DNA from: Xylaria sp. FL1777 | Taxonomy: Eukaryota > Ascomycota > Sordariomycetes > Xylariales > Xylariaceae | NCBI GenBank assembly: GCA_022578965.1 | Contig: MU400515.1 | Location: 310,001 to 374,000 of the forward strand | Length of the DNA: 64,000 nucleotides | Reading direction: 5' to 3' | Part shown: piece by piece, positions 44,381 to 56,100 of the stretch | Layout of the letters: each line of letters starts with the position of its first letter | Numbering within the stretch: position 1 is the first letter of the stretch | Position numbers and translations under genes: made by a program | The notes under the pieces: generated by a model | Database searches by the model: none | The model's input: the letters and a program-made list of their open reading frames with translations, nothing else | Told to the model about the DNA's origin: nothing

Positions 44381-47300
44381 ATGTCCATCGACTTTCCCAA
44401 GGCCGAGGTCGCCGTCATTGAAAAATGGCGGGAGATCAAGGCCTTCGAGCGCCAGGTCAGTGCCTACACATGTCTAGGCATTCTGAAGATGCGTGACTTG
44501 AACTTCACTGACACGCGTGTGACGTCTAGGTCGAGTTGTCCAAAGACAAGCCTCGGTACACTTTCTATGATGGCCCACCATTCGCCACGGGTCTGCCGCA
44601 CTACGGCCATCTCCTTGCGTCTACTATAAAGGACATCATTCCTCGGTACTGGTCTATGAAGGGCCACCATGTCGAGAGACGGTTCGGCTGGGACACACAT
44701 GGAATCCCCATCGAGCACGAAATCGACAAAAAGTTTGGCCTTTCCGGCAAGGAAGCTGTCGAGAAGTTTGGCCTGGCTAATTACAACCATGAATGCCGCT
44801 CTATTGTCATGAGGTATCGTGAGGAATGGCGTCACACAATTGAGAGGCTTGGTCGATGGATAGATTTTGACAACGATTACAAGGTTAGCTTGCCAGTCGG
44901 CTCACATGATAGATGAGGTTCTATACTAACGTTAGCCAAGACAATGGACCCCAACTTCATGGAGACCGAATGGTGGATTTTTAAGCAATTGTTTGATAAA
45001 GGGATGGTTTACCAAGGGCACAGAGTCATGCCGTACTCGACAGGAATGACAACTGCCTTAAGTAATTTCGAGGCCAATCAGAATTACCAAGACGTGACCG
45101 ACCCAGCTGTCGTTGTCAGCTTTCCTTTGGTGTCTCACCCGAAGACCCATCTTCTGGCTTGGACGACGACTCCGTGGACCTTGCCCACCAACCTTGCACT
45201 TGCAGCTCATCCCGAGTTCGAATACATCAAGATATTTGATGAGAAATCTGGGAACAACTATATCCTACTAGAGAAATTACTGACAACGCTCTACAAGGAT
45301 CCCAAGAAAGCGAAGTACAAGGTAGTATCGAAACTGAAGGGGAAGGAGATGGAGGGTTGGAAATACGAACCACTCTTTGACTACTTCTACGACGAGTTCA
45401 AGGATGTTGGCTTCAAAGTTTTGAATGCAACCTACGTTACCGACGATTCTGGTACCGGAATTGTCCACCAGGCCCCAGCCTATGGTGAAGACGATTATAG
45501 TGTTGCCGTTGAGGCCGGCGTCATCGACAAGACTCGTGCACCTCCAGATCCTATCAATGACCTTGGTATTTATAATGATCAAGTTCGTGACTTTTCGGGA
45601 ATGTATATCAAAGAAGCCGGCAGGTCCATCATCAAACACCTCAAGGAAAAGGGTCGCCTCGTTGTTGACTCCCAACTGAGGCATTCATACCCTATGTGCC
45701 CGCGAACGGACACGCCACTTATATATCGCGCTGTACCCTCTTGGTTTATCCGTATTCCTGAAATTGTTCCGCAGATGTTGAAGAATATCGAAGGGATGCA
45801 CTGGACGCCAAGCGCCGTCAAAGAAAATCGATTTGGCAATTGGATCGCAAATGCGCGCGATTGGAATGTATCAAGGAACCGGTACTGGGGCACTCCAATT
45901 CCATTATGGGTTAGCGATGACTTGAGCGAGAGAGTGTGCATTGGCTCTGTTCAGGAGTTGAAGGAACTCAGTGGATATGAGGGCGAGTTGACCGACCTTC
46001 ACCGAGACAAGGTGGACCACATCACCATCCCAAGTAAAACTGGCAAAGGCGTACTCAGACGTGTGGAGGAGGTTTTCGACTGTTGGTTCGAATCAGGCAG
46101 TATGCCGTATTCTAGTCAACATTACCCGTTCGAGAATAAAGATAAGTTTGCAGAGAGCTTCCCTGGAGATTTCATTGCCGAAGGTTTAGAGTAAGTCGCC
46201 TCAGTACTTCATTTAGTCATCCAAGCGACTAACTTAGTACGACAGTCAAACACGAGGATGGTTTTACACCTTACTCGTTCTAGGAACACACCTCTTTGGT
46301 ATCTCGCCATTCAAGAATTGTGTGGTGAATGGCATAGTTTTAGCAGAGGACGGAAAGAAGATGTCCAAGCGGCTAAAGAACTATCCTGACCCCGGCATCA
46401 TCATGGAGAAGTATGGCTCAGATGCTCTTCGACTCTACATGATCAACTCGCCGGTCGTTCGCGCCGAGCCCTTGCGTTTTAAGGAATCTGGAGTTAAGGA
46501 AGTAGTTCAAAAGGTTCTACTCCCCCTCTGGAATAGCTACAAGTTTTTTGAGGGGCAAGTGACATTACTTAAAAAGGTCGAAGACAAGGATTATGTCTTC
46601 GATCCCACGATGGAAAGTTCAAACACAAATGTCATGGACCGTTGGATCCTTGCTAGTTGTCAGAGTCTGCTACAATTTGTCAACGAGGAAATGGCGGGCT
46701 ACCGTTTGTATACTGTCGTCCCAAGATTATTGGGGCTCATCGACAATACAACAAACTGGTACATTCGATTCAATAGAAAAAGGCTCAAGGGCGAATACGG
46801 CCTCGACGATACCATCCACGCACTCAATACCCTGTTTGAGGTTCTTTTCACACTGTGCAAGGGTTTAGCACCCTTCACACCATTCATCACGGAGACAATC
46901 TACTCGAAATTGCTGCCTCATATCCCACAGAATCTGCAGGCCGAAGATCCTCGAAGTGTTCACTTCCTCCCCTATCCTAATGTGCGGCAGGAGCTGTTCG
47001 ATACTGAGGTTGAACGCCGAGTTGCCCGCATGCAAAAAGTTATCGAGCTTGCTAGAGTATCTCGAGAGCGCCGTACTATCGGCCTTAAACAACCTTTGAA
47101 GACTCTAGTGGTGATTCACTCTGACCCGGAATATTTGGCAGATGTTAAATCCTTGGAAACCTACATCACGGAAGAACTGAACATCAGAGATCTAGTGTTA
47201 ACATCGGATGAGGCAAAGTATAATGTACAATACTCGGTGGTAGCTGACTGGCCGGTTCTCGGCAAGAAGCTCAGAAAGGACTTGGCAAGAGTCAAGAAAG

Positions 47301-47803
47301 CTCTGCCCAACGTCACAAGTGATGAGGTGAAGGAATACACCAAGTCGAAAGTCATCATAGTTGATGGAATTCGACTTGAAGAGGGTGATCTGCGGGTGAA
47401 ACGTGAACTGAAGCAAGATGAGTCACAAACACTCGAGCCTAATACGGATGACGATGTTCTCACTATTATCGATGCTGCTATCTACCCGGAGCTAGCGGAG
47501 GAAGGGTTAGCACGGGAAATCATCAACCGTGTGCAGCGCCTCCGAAAGAAAGCCGGCCTCCAGCCTACGGACGATGTGAAGATGGAATACAAGGTTCTTT
47601 CAGACCCCGAAGACATTGGCTTGTCAAAGATATTCAATAGTCAGGCCCAGGCGTTTGTAAAAGCTCTGCGGAGACCGATAGATAAACATGAGATTACGCA
47701 AGTGAAGGGCGAAATTCCCAATGAGAAAGAGGAGGGTGTCATTACGGAAGAGGAGCAAGAAGTACAGAAAGCGACATTCTTGCTCCGGCTGCTGAAGCTA
47801 TAG
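44381..47803 (+). CDS. ILS1: Isoleucyl-tRNA synthetase, cytoplasmic
   Basis: This class I aminoacyl-tRNA synthetase charges cytosolic tRNA-Ile. Four exons (44381-44455, 44530-44883, 44941-46190, 46246-47803) give 1,078 aa, the normal eukaryotic length. There is no targeting peptide ([20 protein letters not shown]). The HIGH motif appears as HYGH in [17 protein letters not shown] near residue 49, and KMSKR in [16 protein letters not shown] near 598-602. The CP1 editing domain lies between, with [16 protein letters not shown] and [19 protein letters not shown]. Downstream are [18 protein letters not shown] of the anticodon-binding region and a C-terminal eukaryote-type extension ending [11 protein letters not shown]. 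The start is the first ATG after a short leader (CACAATGTCC). No odd features are seen. Confidence 0.95.
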
Positions 47804-49030
47804 AGTAGCTGTCATCAGGAGACCTAGTCTAATGTTATAGAGATTCGCCATTGAAAGAAACACATCAGACGCAGGTGGATATCAGGTCTCCCATGTAGTT
47901 GCCGTCGTGTATTTCCCCTTAAACAAACATAGATTATGTTCCGTTTCGAACTCAAGACTTTCGGTGCCTACCAGTTTTAGCAGCGAGCATATACTCCTCT
48001 CCTTCGAATTTCTACAAGTTTCGTAGTATTTGTCTGATTTTTTTTGATTGGTAATATGCAAGACTGTCACCGGGCTTTCTTGGCGTGCTTCTAATAATGA
48101 GATGTGAGTGTCTCTCTACACATTATATAGCACATTTATTGGTGTTCCCTACTAAGTAGCAGTCCTTGAGTTTCATGAACTCATTGGCACATTTGTCCTT
48201 ATGGACCGAGTTGTAATCAACAACGATGCATTTCCCGTATACTGAGGCCTATATATATCATTGATCATGATTAATTAACTGTTCACGTTTACGAGGATGC
48301 GAGGTGGCCACATACCTCGGCGGAGCACTGTGAAACTGCGGCGGCGAACTTTTGAATTGGGCGGGTACGCGGCTGCATTTCTGGCACCTATGTATTTATT
48401 TCCGGCGAATTATATGAGATAATTGAAATGGGATGATTGCTCGTATACTCTAATATTTAATGAGGTTTTGATGTTGATGATTTGGGGAGGGCGGATGACT
48501 TTGGGGGCTTTCGTCATCCAATCATTTCTGACGAGGAAGTAGTTGACAGTGAAGAACATTGTAGGTACGGAATGATGCAAGCAATTAAACAGCTGATAGT
48601 GTAGATTAGGGTTAGACTGTGATGGTTAAGTGGGTCACCTATTGTAGATGGATGTATGGTCCTAATGCGGGCCGGGCTATTTAGGTAGATTAACCGCGAC
48701 GTAGACGCGCCTCGTGTTAAAGACATCATCCCTTGTCTCTCCAACTACATGTATCCAAATCACGAATTGTTCGTACCACAAGCACACACACTTATTGAAA
48801 TTTTGAATTGATTGATTGACTACACACCTTGCGCCTCTTGGTTCTTCTTGAATAAAGCTCAATTGACGCAATCCACAATGCGCCTTCCGCCCTTCTTTCT
48901 GACGACCGGTTCTGCTTGCGACTAGAATCCGCAGCAGTTCCTCACTCTTGCAGACAACGACTCCCGGGAATGCTCCTTCACGCGTACCTCGTCCCTTAGC
49001 TTATTCTCATGTGACGCTGTCTCCATTACT
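47804..49030. other. Intergenic region between ILS1 and SFI1
   Basis: This AT-rich tandem spacer has an open frame on the minus strand at 48514-48744 without recognisable content. No gene, RNA or strong repeat is seen. The last ~200 bp are CT-rich, probably the SFI1 leader. Confidence 0.5.
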
Positions 49031-52000
49031 ATGAATGAATTCCCCGGACAGGAGCAGCCCACCAGCGATAGCCTCGATTTCTCTGACGATGAGGCTCTCC
49101 AACCACAGTTTCAACCCGGACTGACTCGCCATGGCAGTGTCTTTTCGACCGTCGGCTCGTCCGACATGGCTCATATTGCCCACATCGATCGCAATGAATA
49201 CTCCGACGAAGACATCAAGATTGTGTACGAGATAGTCGTCCGAGCCGAGACCATTTTAGCTGAAGAGCTCACCCCATCTTCCCGCCTTCCAACACACGCT
49301 CTTTTCCTTGCCTACGATGAGATCCTCGCCGAAAATGGCCTTGACCCCGGTGAACGCCATATTAGTAAGCTGGTGTTCATGGTGGGAGGGGTCAAAGGCC
49401 AAAAGTCCATAATGGACAAATTCAAAGCTGTCATGGCTCGAATGAACATAACTTTGGCGATCGAGGAACCGCAAGCCTCTGGGAGCGAACATGAATACCG
49501 CGAAGGTCATCCTGTTGGTAGCGACATCGAGGATGCTTGTACTGTTGATGACGAGTATACGTCCAATGCTCATATGAGTGAAGCTGGATTTAATAGACAC
49601 GGGTTTGACTCTAACTATGAACCGAGCCTCTCGAAAGAGTCGCTGGACGTGACAAAAGAGAAACATCTCGCTGATAAGGCTGAGGCCTTTCGGAAGAAGC
49701 ACCATACCCAATTTTTGGCTGTGGCTACTCTTCGCCGATGGCATAATACAGCCCACTATGTTAACTACCTACGCACCCAGTCGGACGCAACACGTGAGGC
49801 AGAGTCGAGAGCAACGTTCGAAGACAAATTCCATACCTGGAGGGCTCTCGCCGCCGAGGCTGCGCAGGCAGCACCTAACAATGTCCCCCCAAACGCATAT
49901 TCTAAGCGTACAGAGAGAATTGCGATTAGGGCGCATGATATCTTGGCAACGAAGAAAGCTTTGATAAAGTGGCGGCAATCAGCCCAAGAGGAGTACCGGA
50001 AAAACCAAGGCGCTAAACTACTGGCGCACCAGTTGGTTGGGCAAGAGTATGAGGATGAGGATTTTAAGGAAAATCCTGAACTCGCTCGTCTTGCGCAAAG
50101 AGCCCATAGAAATCTGGTTTTATCCAAGGCTTTCACAGCATGGTCAAACAGAGTTGAGGAAGAAGATGCCAAAGCTGAAGTTGCTAATAAAGCCTACGAA
50201 ATGAGCTTAAAAGTAAAGGCCCTCGGTTTTGCTAGAAAGAGCTCAGCTATCGATGGCATGAGACAGCTGCTAGCCAGCAGAATCAGTGGTGCCGCTGATT
50301 CTTCCGCCACCCAAGCAGTTGTTCCTGATACTAAACAGTCAGAATCGCTGGCCCCAGCTATCGCGAAATCTACTTCTGCTGCACCTATTCCTTCTAGACC
50401 CCGTCTTCCGTTCGAACGTCCGTTATCCTCTATAGATATCGCCACTCGGCTCCAAACTAGAAGCCTTGCTGAAAACCGACCTACTTCCTCGAACGTGCGG
50501 CCATCTACTGCTATTCCTATTCATACTGTACCGTCCACCACTACATCGGGCGGTGGTGTAGGTGTCGGGGCCAATTCTGCTTCACCAGTGGAACCTGTAC
50601 CTGCCAATAAGCTTTCTACGGACGCTGATACTTCTGATAACGACCAGCCGGATGAGCGAACCATGTTAGCTCGAAGACACATCTTACGTATGAGATACTT
50701 TGGTGCCTGGGAGAGGTACACAAGTGACAATATTGCGAAAGTCGAGCAATTTGGGCAGGAAAGTCAGGATCAACGGATTACGCGGTCAGTCCTAACGTGG
50801 CGTAACGAAACTGCTTCTCGACAACAGCGAGCTGTCGAGCGCAACATCGAGTTCCAAGAGACCAGGGCCTACCAAAAGGTAGCAGAAATAATTCCTAAAT
50901 GGAGGGGAAAGGCCGGTCGAAAGGTGCACCACCGAGAAAAGATACTCGAGTACTATGCTGAAAGAGCTGAATATTATCAAAAAACTACGAAAGCGCTCCC
51001 CGTTTTGAGAGGGAGGACAGAACAAGCTGCGCAGAGAGAGAAGCTGCTGCGGTGCTACGCGGAGCGTACCAACTACTACTTGAGGACTACACAAGCTTTA
51101 TCACTTTGGCGAGAGAAAGCCCAGGATGTTTCTCAGAAACGTCAGCTCGAGGAGCATTACGGAGAACGCGCCGATTATTACTATAGAACTCGAAGTACTC
51201 TTTCTGCGTGGCAGCAGAGGACTAGGCAGAAGCGAAAGGAGAGACTGAAGGAAGCACATTTAGAGACACGCCGCATGGTAAAGAGGAATATGGGTGAGCG
51301 TTGCGTCAAAGAATGGCGCAGTAAACTGGAACCGAGCTATCAACGCCACGAAATCATGAATGTGGCCTTAGTAGATGCCCTTGAGGATCGTGAATGGAAA
51401 CAGACATCGCAGGCATTCGATACATGGCGACATCGGGCACAGGAACGGACTGAAGCGGCAGCCACAGGCGATGCCATGCTCAAGCAGAAAGCTATGGGAC
51501 AATGGCGAGAAAAGGCGACATTGCATAGAGACTTGGGAATAGAGGCCGAGGAGCATTGGGAAATAAAGGCGAAGTCCCGAGCGCTTAAAAATTGGAACCT
51601 TAGCTCCCTTCAAGGTGCGAACCGACCAGAGATGGTGGCCAACGCGCTAGACAAGAAGGACAGAAGATTATTACGACAAGGATTTGAGACATGGTATGGC
51701 CGAACGGCAGACAAGCTCGTCCCTGTCAAGCTGCCTGACGGAACCTACAGAAACGTGGACCAGGTGGTTGAAGGTGCCCAACAGCAGGCTATCAAGCACA
51801 AGGCCCGAGGGCTTCTTCGTACATGGAAAGCAGCAGCAGCAACAGCAGCAGCAGAGAGCAGAGCGAATCAAGTGCAAGATGAGGTGTATGCACCGACACC
51901 TGGGCGACCACGACTCTTTCTTGGATCTTATGGTGGAAGGGGGACTACGACGCCACTAGCACCCGTGCCGAGTCATACTCGTTGGCAGGCTCGGGATTCG

Positions 52001-52090
52001 GCGATGGGTCGGTCGGAATTTGGAGCAAGAGTTAGTCGCTCTGAGCGCACAAAGAACCCCAAGAACCTTAGAGTTTCCTGGGCGGCTTAG
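49031..52090 (+). CDS. SFI1: Sfi1-like spindle pole body half-bridge protein
   Basis: Sfi1 forms a long helix decorated by centrin (Cdc31) on the half-bridge of the spindle pole body and is needed for its duplication. This single-exon gene encodes 1,019 aa. A conserved N-terminal domain (DEDIKIVYEIVVRAETILAE, YDEILAENGLDPGERHISKL) is followed from about residue 220 by many Sfi1 repeats with the hallmark xLxxW: ATLRRWHNTAHYVNYLR, KALIKWRQSAQEE, KAFTAWSNRVEEE, ALSLWREKAQ, TLSAWQQRTRQ, AFDTWRHRAQER, ALKNWNLSS, GFETWYGRTADK, LLRTWKAAA. Each W-centred helix is a presumed centrin site. Three adjacent 34-residue repeats (about 50936-51241) are unusually similar to each other. A disordered Ser/Pro linker lies at about residues 430-545. 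The C-terminus is basic (RSERTKNPKNLRVSW). Confidence 0.88.
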   Translation: MNEFPGQEQPTSDSLDFSDDEALQPQFQPGLTRHGSVFSTVGSSDMAHIAHIDRNEYSDEDIKIVYEIVVRAETILAEELTPSSRLPTHALFLAYDEILAENGLDPGERHISKLVFMVGGVKGQKSIMDKFKAVMARMNITLAIEEPQASGSEHEYREGHPVGSDIEDACTVDDEYTSNAHMSEAGFNRHGFDSNYEPSLSKESLDVTKEKHLADKAEAFRKKHHTQFLAVATLRRWHNTAHYVNYLRTQSDATREAESRATFEDKFHTWRALAAEAAQAAPNNVPPNAYSKRTERIAIRAHDILATKKALIKWRQSAQEEYRKNQGAKLLAHQLVGQEYEDEDFKENPELARLAQRAHRNLVLSKAFTAWSNRVEEEDAKAEVANKAYEMSLKVKALGFARKSSAIDGMRQLLASRISGAADSSATQAVVPDTKQSESLAPAIAKSTSAAPIPSRPRLPFERPLSSIDIATRLQTRSLAENRPTSSNVRPSTAIPIHTVPSTTTSGGGVGVGANSASPVEPVPANKLSTDADTSDNDQPDERTMLARRHILRMRYFGAWERYTSDNIAKVEQFGQESQDQRITRSVLTWRNETASRQQRAVERNIEFQETRAYQKVAEIIPKWRGKAGRKVHHREKILEYYAERAEYYQKTTKALPVLRGRTEQAAQREKLLRCYAERTNYYLRTTQALSLWREKAQDVSQKRQLEEHYGERADYYYRTRSTLSAWQQRTRQKRKERLKEAHLETRRMVKRNMGERCVKEWRSKLEPSYQRHEIMNVALVDALEDREWKQTSQAFDTWRHRAQERTEAAATGDAMLKQKAMGQWREKATLHRDLGIEAEEHWEIKAKSRALKNWNLSSLQGANRPEMVANALDKKDRRLLRQGFETWYGRTADKLVPVKLPDGTYRNVDQVVEGAQQQAIKHKARGLLRTWKAAAATAAAESRANQVQDEVYAPTPGRPRLFLGSYGGRGTTTPLAPVPSHTRWQARDSAMGRSEFGARVSRSERTKNPKNLRVSWAA
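50936..51241 (+). repeat. Three similar 34-residue Sfi1 repeats
   Basis: Three consecutive 102-bp units share the pattern EKxLxxYAERxxYYxxTxxAL followed by a W/L-R-x-R/K segment. The conserved YAER..YY block is not shared by the other Sfi1 repeats in the protein, so these three probably arose by local duplication. Confidence 0.8.
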
Positions 52091-53150
52091 GTTATATATA
52101 GATGAATTGGATTCAATTAATTTAAATTGAATTAAACAAAATGCTACTGCAATGGCTAATGAAATGTTAATAGCAAACCTATATTTTACATGTAGGAAGC
52201 TTCTTGCTACCTACCTGAGTATACTTCCTATGGTTGTATACCCCCACGTCATGTTGCAGTTCTATCTATTTAGTGAGGGTTTCAGCAACACTACCTTTTG
52301 ACCCATTTTTCTGACCCACAAATTTCTACTAACATGAGTGACTTTATCTGTATGCCATATAACCAAACCTTCAATCCTTTGACACTTCTTTGCTATTCAG
52401 TTAAAACAACAGCTTCAATTAAAGTAAATACATTTATAAAATGTGTGTGTTAAGATGTAAATGCAGGTTAATTTCTACCTCGAAATTTCGTGGAATAACA
52501 GGGTTTAAACAAGGTATAGCTGCTAGAAGTGTAATGTAGCACTTTGTAACAATAGTTATTGTAGTGACATCTGGCATAGGCAAAATTAGGTGGAACTAGG
52601 AGTACCTTTAACTTCAATAGTTTTGATTGGCTGTTATACCCCTGCTTTGTGGTCTTGGCAGGTAGTGTTGCTGAAACCCTCACTAAATAGATACTACCTA
52701 GGTAGGTAGCTCTAAGGTAAACTTAGCAGCACATGCACTGGTTGGCACTAAACAAGTCATCCGCGGGACTTACCTAACCTGTAGAGTCTACCTAGGTTCT
52801 ATAGTACGTCAGCTTCTAGATTACTACCTACTTAATCTACATTATACTCTGTACTTGACGAACGATATCGACTCCGAAATGATATTTACTTAATAATTGA
52901 GCGAGATTTTCATGGATGTTCGATGGCCATTTTCTTACATCAAGCTCAATAAACAAGAACCCAAAGTCCGAAATCGCAAAACGAGCTAGCAACTTCAGCC
53001 GAACCTTTGCGATACTACGCTGCCCCGATTAGCATCTCGTGTCGCAACACGCGCCTCTCTTTCCAACAACCTTGCGCCCTTCGACCATATCCCATATCTA
53101 GTGACTCGATCGCCTAGCAATGCTACACACGAACGAAACGCGCCGATAGT
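52091..53150. other. SFI1-RAV1 intergenic region hosting a MITE
   Basis: This AT-rich spacer holds the SFI1 3' UTR, the MITE described separately, a CTACCTAGGTAGGTAG palindrome immediately right of the MITE (about 52694-52710), and the RAV1 promoter. No coding gene is seen. Confidence 0.6.
52263..52693. mobile_element. MITE with 34-bp perfect terminal inverted repeats
   Basis: The sequence at 52263-52296 is an exact reverse complement of 52660-52693. The outermost two bases on each side are TA, as for a TA target-site duplication of Tc1/mariner-pogo elements, leaving 32-bp inverted repeats that contain GTGAGGGTTTCAGCAACACT. The 431-bp element has no transposase-sized frame (longest about 70 codons), so it is a non-autonomous miniature element. 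The superfamily is inferred from the TA boundary and size. It sits between two housekeeping genes without breaking either. Confidence 0.85.
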
Positions 53151-56100
53151 ATGAAGGGCGTCCTTCCAGGCAAGCCAGAAGCTCGTCTTCAAGCTGTCTC
53201 AACCGGATATTGGGACGGTAGGCGGGTCATTGTATACATTACTGGAAATGCCCTCTCCATCCTCTCCGATCCCGCCACCGTCCTGCAGACCATCTACGAC
53301 GATGACAGCCGCAAGCTCGAGGCCGTGGCCTTTGACGAATTCTCAGGGAAGATAGCCGCATGCACAGATGGAACGGTCAGGGTATACCGACCCTTGGATC
53401 ATACACACGACTCCCTCAAGGTTAGCCCTCCTCGGCCGAAATGTCGCTCTACCACACAGCTAATTAATGTCCATAGTGGGCGTTACAAGCTACCTTCGAC
53501 GTCGAAAATAGCCCCACGCCCGCTTCGCTCTCATGGGGTAGCTCCGAGGAGCTTCTCATCGGGCGATCTTCTCTCTGGCTCTACGACACCGCGTCAACAC
53601 CTCCCGCCTGTCGCTGGAAACGAGAGCTGGCAAGTCCGGCCAAATCCGCACTCCTCTCATACGACTCGTCCTACATTGCGTCTATCGGCTACCATGACCG
53701 TCTCGTCAAGATATGGCGGAGACTGAACTTCGGCTCTGAGGAGGTCCATTTTGACTATGGGTATTTACCTCACCCGCGCGCCATTACGAGCATACAGTGG
53801 CGGAAACCATTTCACGTTGACCAGACCATCGAGAATGTTTTGTATAGCTTCTGCGCCGATAATACACTGCGAGTATGGACCAGCGCAGATGGGATCGGTA
53901 GCCACACACTCCAGCTTTGGGGCAAGCTGGATCTTGGAGGGGCGATTCCACGAGATCCTAGTAGCCGCTACCAAGATGTAAGGTGGGCTTTCATAATTAG
54001 CCAGCGAGACCTCGCGAATGCAGCAGAAAAAGTTGTTCAAGAGCAAGGAAACGGCCAAGAAAAAGAGGACGTGGCGCTTCAGTATCTGTTATCTATTGCT
54101 AACAGAGACACGGAAATATGTGTTGTCTTTGATGGCAATGGGAGCATGTCTGCCTGGGCGTTGGAGAACATCAGTAGCAAGCCAAGGGGAGCTAATAATA
54201 TTGACAACGTCGCATTCGTCAAGTCGAAGGACTTCGAGTTTCTTAATCCCTCTTCCACAACACTGCATGTTGAGATTTTGAGCTATTGCAATAAGTGTTC
54301 GGGACATCTCCACATCCTCTTTCATCACTTTGATGGAAAGATCGAGGCATTCGAGAGCAATATTGCAGACCTGCTCGACCCGACTTCAAGAACTGGCCGG
54401 TTAGCTCACCGAGCTACGTGGTCTGGACATTCTGGAGCGATCAAGAAGATAGTCAGAAACTTCAGTGGAAGTGCCATCGTCTCACGGACTGAGAAGGGTG
54501 AGACCATTGTTTGGAATCATCAACGAAGCAGGCTGCTCCGGCACAACATCATATCAGAAAAACGGCATATTCATAGAATATGTCTATTAAGGGGCGGCCG
54601 ATTTGTTGTTTTTCTTCACCATGACACACTCTCGGTATGGGATTGTAGAACCCCTGTCAACAAGCCCCTCGGCGAGTGCAAGTACAACGTTCAAGGCAAG
54701 CCACTTTGTATTTTGGTCCTCCCTCGGAAAAATGCCGACGATTTTTCAGTCGCTCATGTTGCAACTATCACGTCGGAACAACGAGGTATAGTCTGGGAAA
54801 TATGCCTCCCCTTCGACCCCGACAATGGCAATGGAGCACAAAAGAATGGATATAAAAACCCCCTTCGTGAGTTCTGCACTTTCGAATTAGAAGGTGCAGG
54901 GGACCTTGCGTACGTCTTGCCTGTCGACCCAGCTGGATCAAAGCCTGTGATATCTGGATTTCTAGATGTGTTTGCTCGTGATGTGGCGGTGTCCTATACT
55001 CATAGTGGACGCGTCGAATTTTGGACGGCCAGGGTCGATGACACGCGAAACCGGGTTGAATGGCTTTCCACGTCGTCAATGGAAACGGGAGTCACGGAAC
55101 CTGCTCTGGTCGGTGGTAGCACGATGAAGAAGGCTGCGCTTGTGAACCAGAACAGATCAGCAGTAACAATATGGGACATTCGAGGAGCACGATTGGAGTA
55201 TGAACAAGACTTTGAAAGTCATAATACGGTCCAAGACCTTGATTGGACCTCTACGCCTGATTTGCAGTCTATTCTTGCGGTAGGATTTCCGTACCGAGTT
55301 GTATTACTTTCACAAATGCGTTTCGACTATCTAAACAAGGGCCCAGCCTGGGCTCCGATCCGAGAAATCAGTATTCGAGAATTTACGCCACACCCTATAG
55401 GAGACTCGACGTGGTTAAGCGATGGCAACCTCATAATAGGCGCTGGTAACCAGTTATTCCTGTACGACAGGAACTTCGGAGAAACGAGTGCCATTATAAC
55501 AAATGTGCGGACGACACATCATAAACCCAAAGATCAAGACTTATTCGAAGTGGTACAAAAATTAAATGGACCACTACCAGTATTCCATCCACAGTTCCTC
55601 AGTCAGTGCATTCTGGCTGGGAAACACAAAGTCGTGAAACGAATCCTCTTGGCTCTCAATCATACGTTGAAATATCACGTTGAGGGCGATACAATCGATG
55701 CCTATCTTGGCCTTGACATAGCCGAAATTTACAGTGATGGATTTGTAAGTGATCCGATCCGCCTCTTGGATGCTTCGCTAACAGGACAGTCTGCTGGCAC
55801 CAACACCACCGATTCCTCATATATAACACGACGGACATCATTTGACGAAAACGACGAGACTTTCACAGAGGAACTCGCGTTAAGCATATGCGAGAAACTT
55901 CAGAGTATACCCTTACCACAACTCTCTGGCCATGAGCAAATTCAATTAGTCGATATTGTCGAGTGTTCTGGTGTCGTGGAAAAGCATCGGAGGTCTCTCG
56001 ACGAAAACGGAGCTAGGTTTATGGTTTTCTTTCGGCAGCACGCTTTACGTAAAGGTAGGGTCAACGAGATACACATGTCCTGGAGAGAAATCAATTGGGC

